64,000 bases of DNA, from the NCBI GenBank assembly GCA_013397455.1, contig VYZB01000222.1, positions 468,376 to 532,375 on the forward strand, written 5' to 3'. The stretch is from Crotophaga sulcirostris. Taxonomy: Eukaryota; Chordata; Aves; Cuculiformes; Crotophagidae. The notes under the pieces were generated by a model. It did no database searches. It was not told where the DNA came from and saw only the letters and a program-made list of their open reading frames with translations. The stretch's first letter is position 1. Every line of letters starts with the position of its first letter. The translations under genes and the position numbers were made by a program. Shown in pieces: positions 60,619 to 64,000 of this stretch.

Positions 60619-63600
60619 ATTTTTTTAACTTTCTTATGCATTAAATAATAAAGAGCAGGCAATTAAGAAGTCATACTTAACTGGGTTAGCCTCTTGAAGA
60701 GTGCTACAAATCAGCCTCATTTCCTCCTCCTGAGAATCGTTAGATCATTTGTTACAAGTGGGAAGGGAGCCTCTGCAGCATTTCATTGTGGAAGCGTGTG
60801 GGGCTGCTCTATGGAGCACTCTGTTCAGTTGTTTACAAACCACGTGCAGTAGATTGAGCATCCCAGTTGTATGTTTAGTTTGAAAAGTGATATGTCAGTT
60901 GCTGTTTAATTAGGACTCTGTAGCCCACCTTTTTCAGATGCTGCTGCTTATTAAAGCATTCCCTGATTGGGAATATGCAGATGCTGTAGTGAGAGTGAAA
61001 GGATATTGCCACCTCTAACTTGGAGTTATGGCACCAGACTTGGACCCTGGGGGTTAGGTGTAAGGACAGAGGAGACAAACAGACTTCTATTCTCATTCCA
61101 AGGAAAATGCTGTCGGCGAGGGGTGTTGCTGTGCTCCCTGACCCAGGAGAGGAAATGTTTCTCCATCACCGCTTGTGTCCCTACTTGGGGTTTCTTTGTG
61201 TGGATTTCAAGAACAGGTGAGCAATATTTCTTTGCTGCTTGCTATTTTGGGCTGGGATGTGGGGGTAATAGCAATCAAAAATGTTGGTGTTTAATACCTC
61301 TGAGAGAGGCCTGCGCAGAATAAGCTGCTTACAGTAAAAGAGCATGGCACTCTGGTGGTGCAGCCTTCTCTTATTAGGAAGGCAATTAGTACTACTTCAT
61401 AAAATTAAAGGCTTCGAGACTGTATTCCTCCAAAGATGTTGCCCAGTATGCCCTACTGAAATTGTAAAGATACCTCTGGAACAAACTGTAGTGTGCCTTT
61501 CAAGTGCCCTGGTTTAGTCAGAGTATTGTTAACTACTTCTCGTCTCTCTAATTTGTTGCTGGGAGCTTAAAAAAAAATCTCAAAACTTCAAACTCTCACC
61601 AAAACTGTTGGTGCTCATGGGTACTGTGATACTGATACACTTGGAGAATGAAATTGTTTACTCATACTGCGCTACAGTAGCTATGCCAGTGCTCTTAGCC
61701 TGTCTGGGGTCTTTTTTGCCTCAAATATACCTTGCCAGAGGTGACAATTCTGTCTCGCTTTGAAATATGAAAGATGAGTTTAGAAGAAAGCATTTAGTTT
61801 ATCTTTTTTTTGGAAAACCTAACATTAAAGATATAAACCAGTGAGTACTGTTAGACCCACCCTCTCCAAAAAACTGAAGAGCATTATATGTTGTCTTGTA
61901 CTTTTAAAAAGGAAGCATAATATTTATTCTAGATGCTAAGGATAATGCATATGTGTTTAGAGTGGTAAGGGCTTTTTTAAAAAAGAGAAAATTCCATTGG
62001 AGGGAGGGAGGGATGGAGCTTAATCTTCAGCTCTCTTATCCTTGACTTTGGGAATATTATCTCTGTTCTGTGGTTTGCTTTAGCTTTGGTACAAGACAAA
62101 ACAAATCTACTATATTTTTCTCATCCTCTGGCTTTCTGGGAAGTCAAGAATCATTACTGTAAGGAATACACTTCCTCTTTAAGGTGCCTTTCCCAAGCAG
62201 TTTCAGGATGCTGGTTTTGCGCTCTTTAAGACTTCCTTTTTCATTAAGGCAATCGCTTCCTACAGCATAGCCGTGTCCGTGGAGTAGGGAATAATCCTGT
62301 CAATGAATCTTGCTGCCTACAGAAGACTGAACAAGTTGCATGGTTTAAGCCTGTGCCTGAATGGCAAAAATTCTGGCCATGATCTTGAGCTGATTAAGCC
62401 CACAGCCTCTGTATCTCCAGTTCTAAAAAAAATAGCGGTGATAGCTCTCATAGGCATTGTGGAAATTAGTGCTTTTATATATAGTTATTTTCAACATTTT
62501 ACTATACAACATATTAATTCACTAAGAATTAACTACTTGATTTCTCACTCATACAGAGTATTCTGGTTTTGTGATGGGAAAGGAATGATTTCATAGACAA
62601 CTGTGAAGAGAGGGCTAAGTGTTCTTGAGGCATTTTATTTATCAAGAGACTGGTAATACTCTAGAACTGTTTTTCTAGCCATTTCTTTCACCGTTCTTTT
62701 GATGAGCAAAGAAAAGCTAATGAAAAGACTATGATAATGAGATCACAAGAGCAATATGAAAAGAAACTGGGAAATGCTGACAGTCTTTATTATGATAATC
62801 TAGTATAGCAGCAAATTACATTACTACTCTAATGTACAGTCTTGGCAAAATGAGTTTAAAAAAAACAAAACCCTGAGCAATTGTTAAATCATTAGAGGCA
62901 TTTATGAAACTGCCTGTTGCAGCAGCAAAACAATTTTTCACTTGCATTTAACATGTATATAGAGAATTGGAAGTGGTGCGTGGTATTAAAAACATGGTAG
63001 TATTTCTTGTAGTAAATGCTTTCTGTCATTTAAACCAAAGAGTGGATTTGCACTGCCCCATTTCTGCAAACAAGAGTGTTCAACAAATGCTCCTAGAGTC
63101 ACTAATCACACCCAATAAAACATAAGGAGTGTTACTAGCTGAGTTATTACAGAAACCACTTATTTCAAGCAGAGGAAAAGGAGGAGGAAATAAAATGAGT
63201 GAAGCTCAACTGGATGCAGTGCTGCCATTACTCTGTTTCATGATGACTTTTATGAAGTAGTCTGCCTGGGAAAGATGGATTTACCATGTTTGGTGACAAA
63301 ACTGTATGAACCTGGGTGGGTATGGGTGGGGATGTTACCTATGCCAGTAGGGGTGGTTGTAGAAAATCAAGGCATTGTTTCAGTGTGGGAATTCAAAAGT
63401 CAGGTTGTAACACTGTTGTGTGTTTGGTTAGTGGTTTTTTTTTTTTCTCAAACTAAGAATTAATCCAAGATAAAACTGATCATTATTTTACTGAGTTACT
63501 CCTAGCTTGGACTGGTGTCTCTCTCCTGTTAGGCTTAAAGATAAACATTTGTACTGACATGAGGGGAAGCAAAGGTAAACAGGGAGATGGGATTTTTTTT

Positions 63601-64000
63601 TTTTAATGGTAATTACTGCTTAAGTGTCATCAAAAGCCTTTAGCCCTACCTTAGGACTTGTTGGACTGGATCAAAACCTTCGCAGATGGCCGATGCTAAC
63701 ATACTCTGCTTCAAGCTCACTTTGCTTTTAAGATTTGTTCTAAATGTGCTGCTGGGTTAATGCTTTTCTACGGGCTTCATGCCAGACCAGGCATTGTCAG
63801 CTTGCCCCCAGCTGCATAAAACTGGCAAACATTCTATATCGTATTCCTTCTAATTCATCAAAAAAGTGTTTGTATGCATACTATTCAGCAGTTACAGGTG
63901 GCATATCAAAGACTGGAGGACCACTGTAATATTCTGTGAGCAGCTATGCTGCTGACAGCAAGACTAACATCAGAGCAAAATGTCAATCACTGTTCACACA
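60619..64000. other. Intergenic, nothing recognised except a G-quadruplex motif
   Basis: No known exon or transposon is visible up to the window end. A GGAGGG-type run is at 61999-62015, T runs are at 63430-63446 and 63593-63604, and a canonical G-quadruplex motif is at 63314-63331. Confidence 0.5.
63314..63331 (+). other. Canonical short-loop G-quadruplex motif
   Basis: The plus strand reads GGG-T-GGG-TAT-GGG-T-GGGG. That is four runs of at least three G with loops of 1, 3 and 1 bases, a pattern that favours a stable parallel G-quadruplex. It stands alone in AT-rich sequence with no gene visible nearby. Confidence 0.7.

Noticed and set aside
60967..61323. 118-codon plus-strand open frame
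   Set aside because: It overlaps another open frame, has no recognisable domain, and is of chance length.
6852..64000. Search for VGLL3 exons (the syntenic neighbour)
   Set aside because: No open frame shows the vestigial-like TDU motif or the His-rich tract of VGLL3. The gene presumably lies beyond the right end.
1..64000. Search for tRNA, snRNA, CRISPR-like arrays and LTR retroviral structures
   Set aside because: I saw no B-box tRNA motif in a plausible cloverleaf, no spaced direct-repeat array and no paired LTRs with tg/ca ends. A dedicated program could still find weak cases.

Overview
This window looks like avian nuclear DNA, or at least a compact sauropsid genome. It is AT-rich, contains spliced vertebrate coding exons, and its recognisable interspersed repeats are CR1-type LINEs, the characteristic retrotransposons of birds and reptiles. 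There is no sign of bacterial operons, tRNA genes, CRISPR arrays or viral genes. The only protein-coding gene I can support is CHMP2B (an ESCRT-III subunit), on the minus strand at the left edge. The rest is intron, promoter-side sequence, transposon relics, simple repeats and a long gene-free interval.

Layout. At 1-6128 lie two intact internal exons of CHMP2B (144-338 and 2103-2194, minus strand), with introns carrying canonical GT/AG ends. Exons 4-6 would lie left of base 1. Exon 1 is not visible. A CpG-rich block (5186-5416) runs into an assembly gap (5417-6128), and promoter plus exon 1 most likely sit in that gap. A CR1 copy (4911-5185) abuts the CpG-rich block inside intron 1. At 6129-6851, just upstream of the inferred promoter, is an approximately 0.7-kb GGT/GAT trinucleotide array.

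From about 6.85 to 64 kb no exon of a known gene can be recognised. In mammals the neighbour on the 5' side of CHMP2B is VGLL3, in divergent orientation. None of its recognisable protein is found here, so the region reads as the CHMP2B-VGLL3 intergenic desert (inference from known synteny). Repeats in it are CR1 copies at 26560-26765 (-), 33085-33145 (+ fragment), 34913-35346 (-, with an internal gap 35067-35281), 35523-35935 (+), 44060-45525 (+) and 45526-45940 (-), plus older degraded repeats near 11.9-12.6, 48.65, 50.7-51.05 and 60.5 kb. A 12-bp-unit polypyrimidine tract lies at 49670-49791.

The most informative element is the CR1 mosaic at 44060-45940. It keeps the rarely preserved 5' part of CR1, with relics of the ORF1 SGNH/GDSL esterase domain and the ORF2 apurinic-type endonuclease. 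Its 3' half is missing, and it is joined directly to an oppositely oriented CR1 3' segment. Both domains carry stops and lost catalytic residues, so this is a fossil.

I found no convincing new functional system. The best leads for a second look are the trinucleotide array beside the hidden CHMP2B promoter, the CR1 mosaic, a head-to-head CR1 pair, a mirror-like polypyrimidine tract, a short-loop G-quadruplex motif at 63314-63331, and two orphan exon-like open frames.
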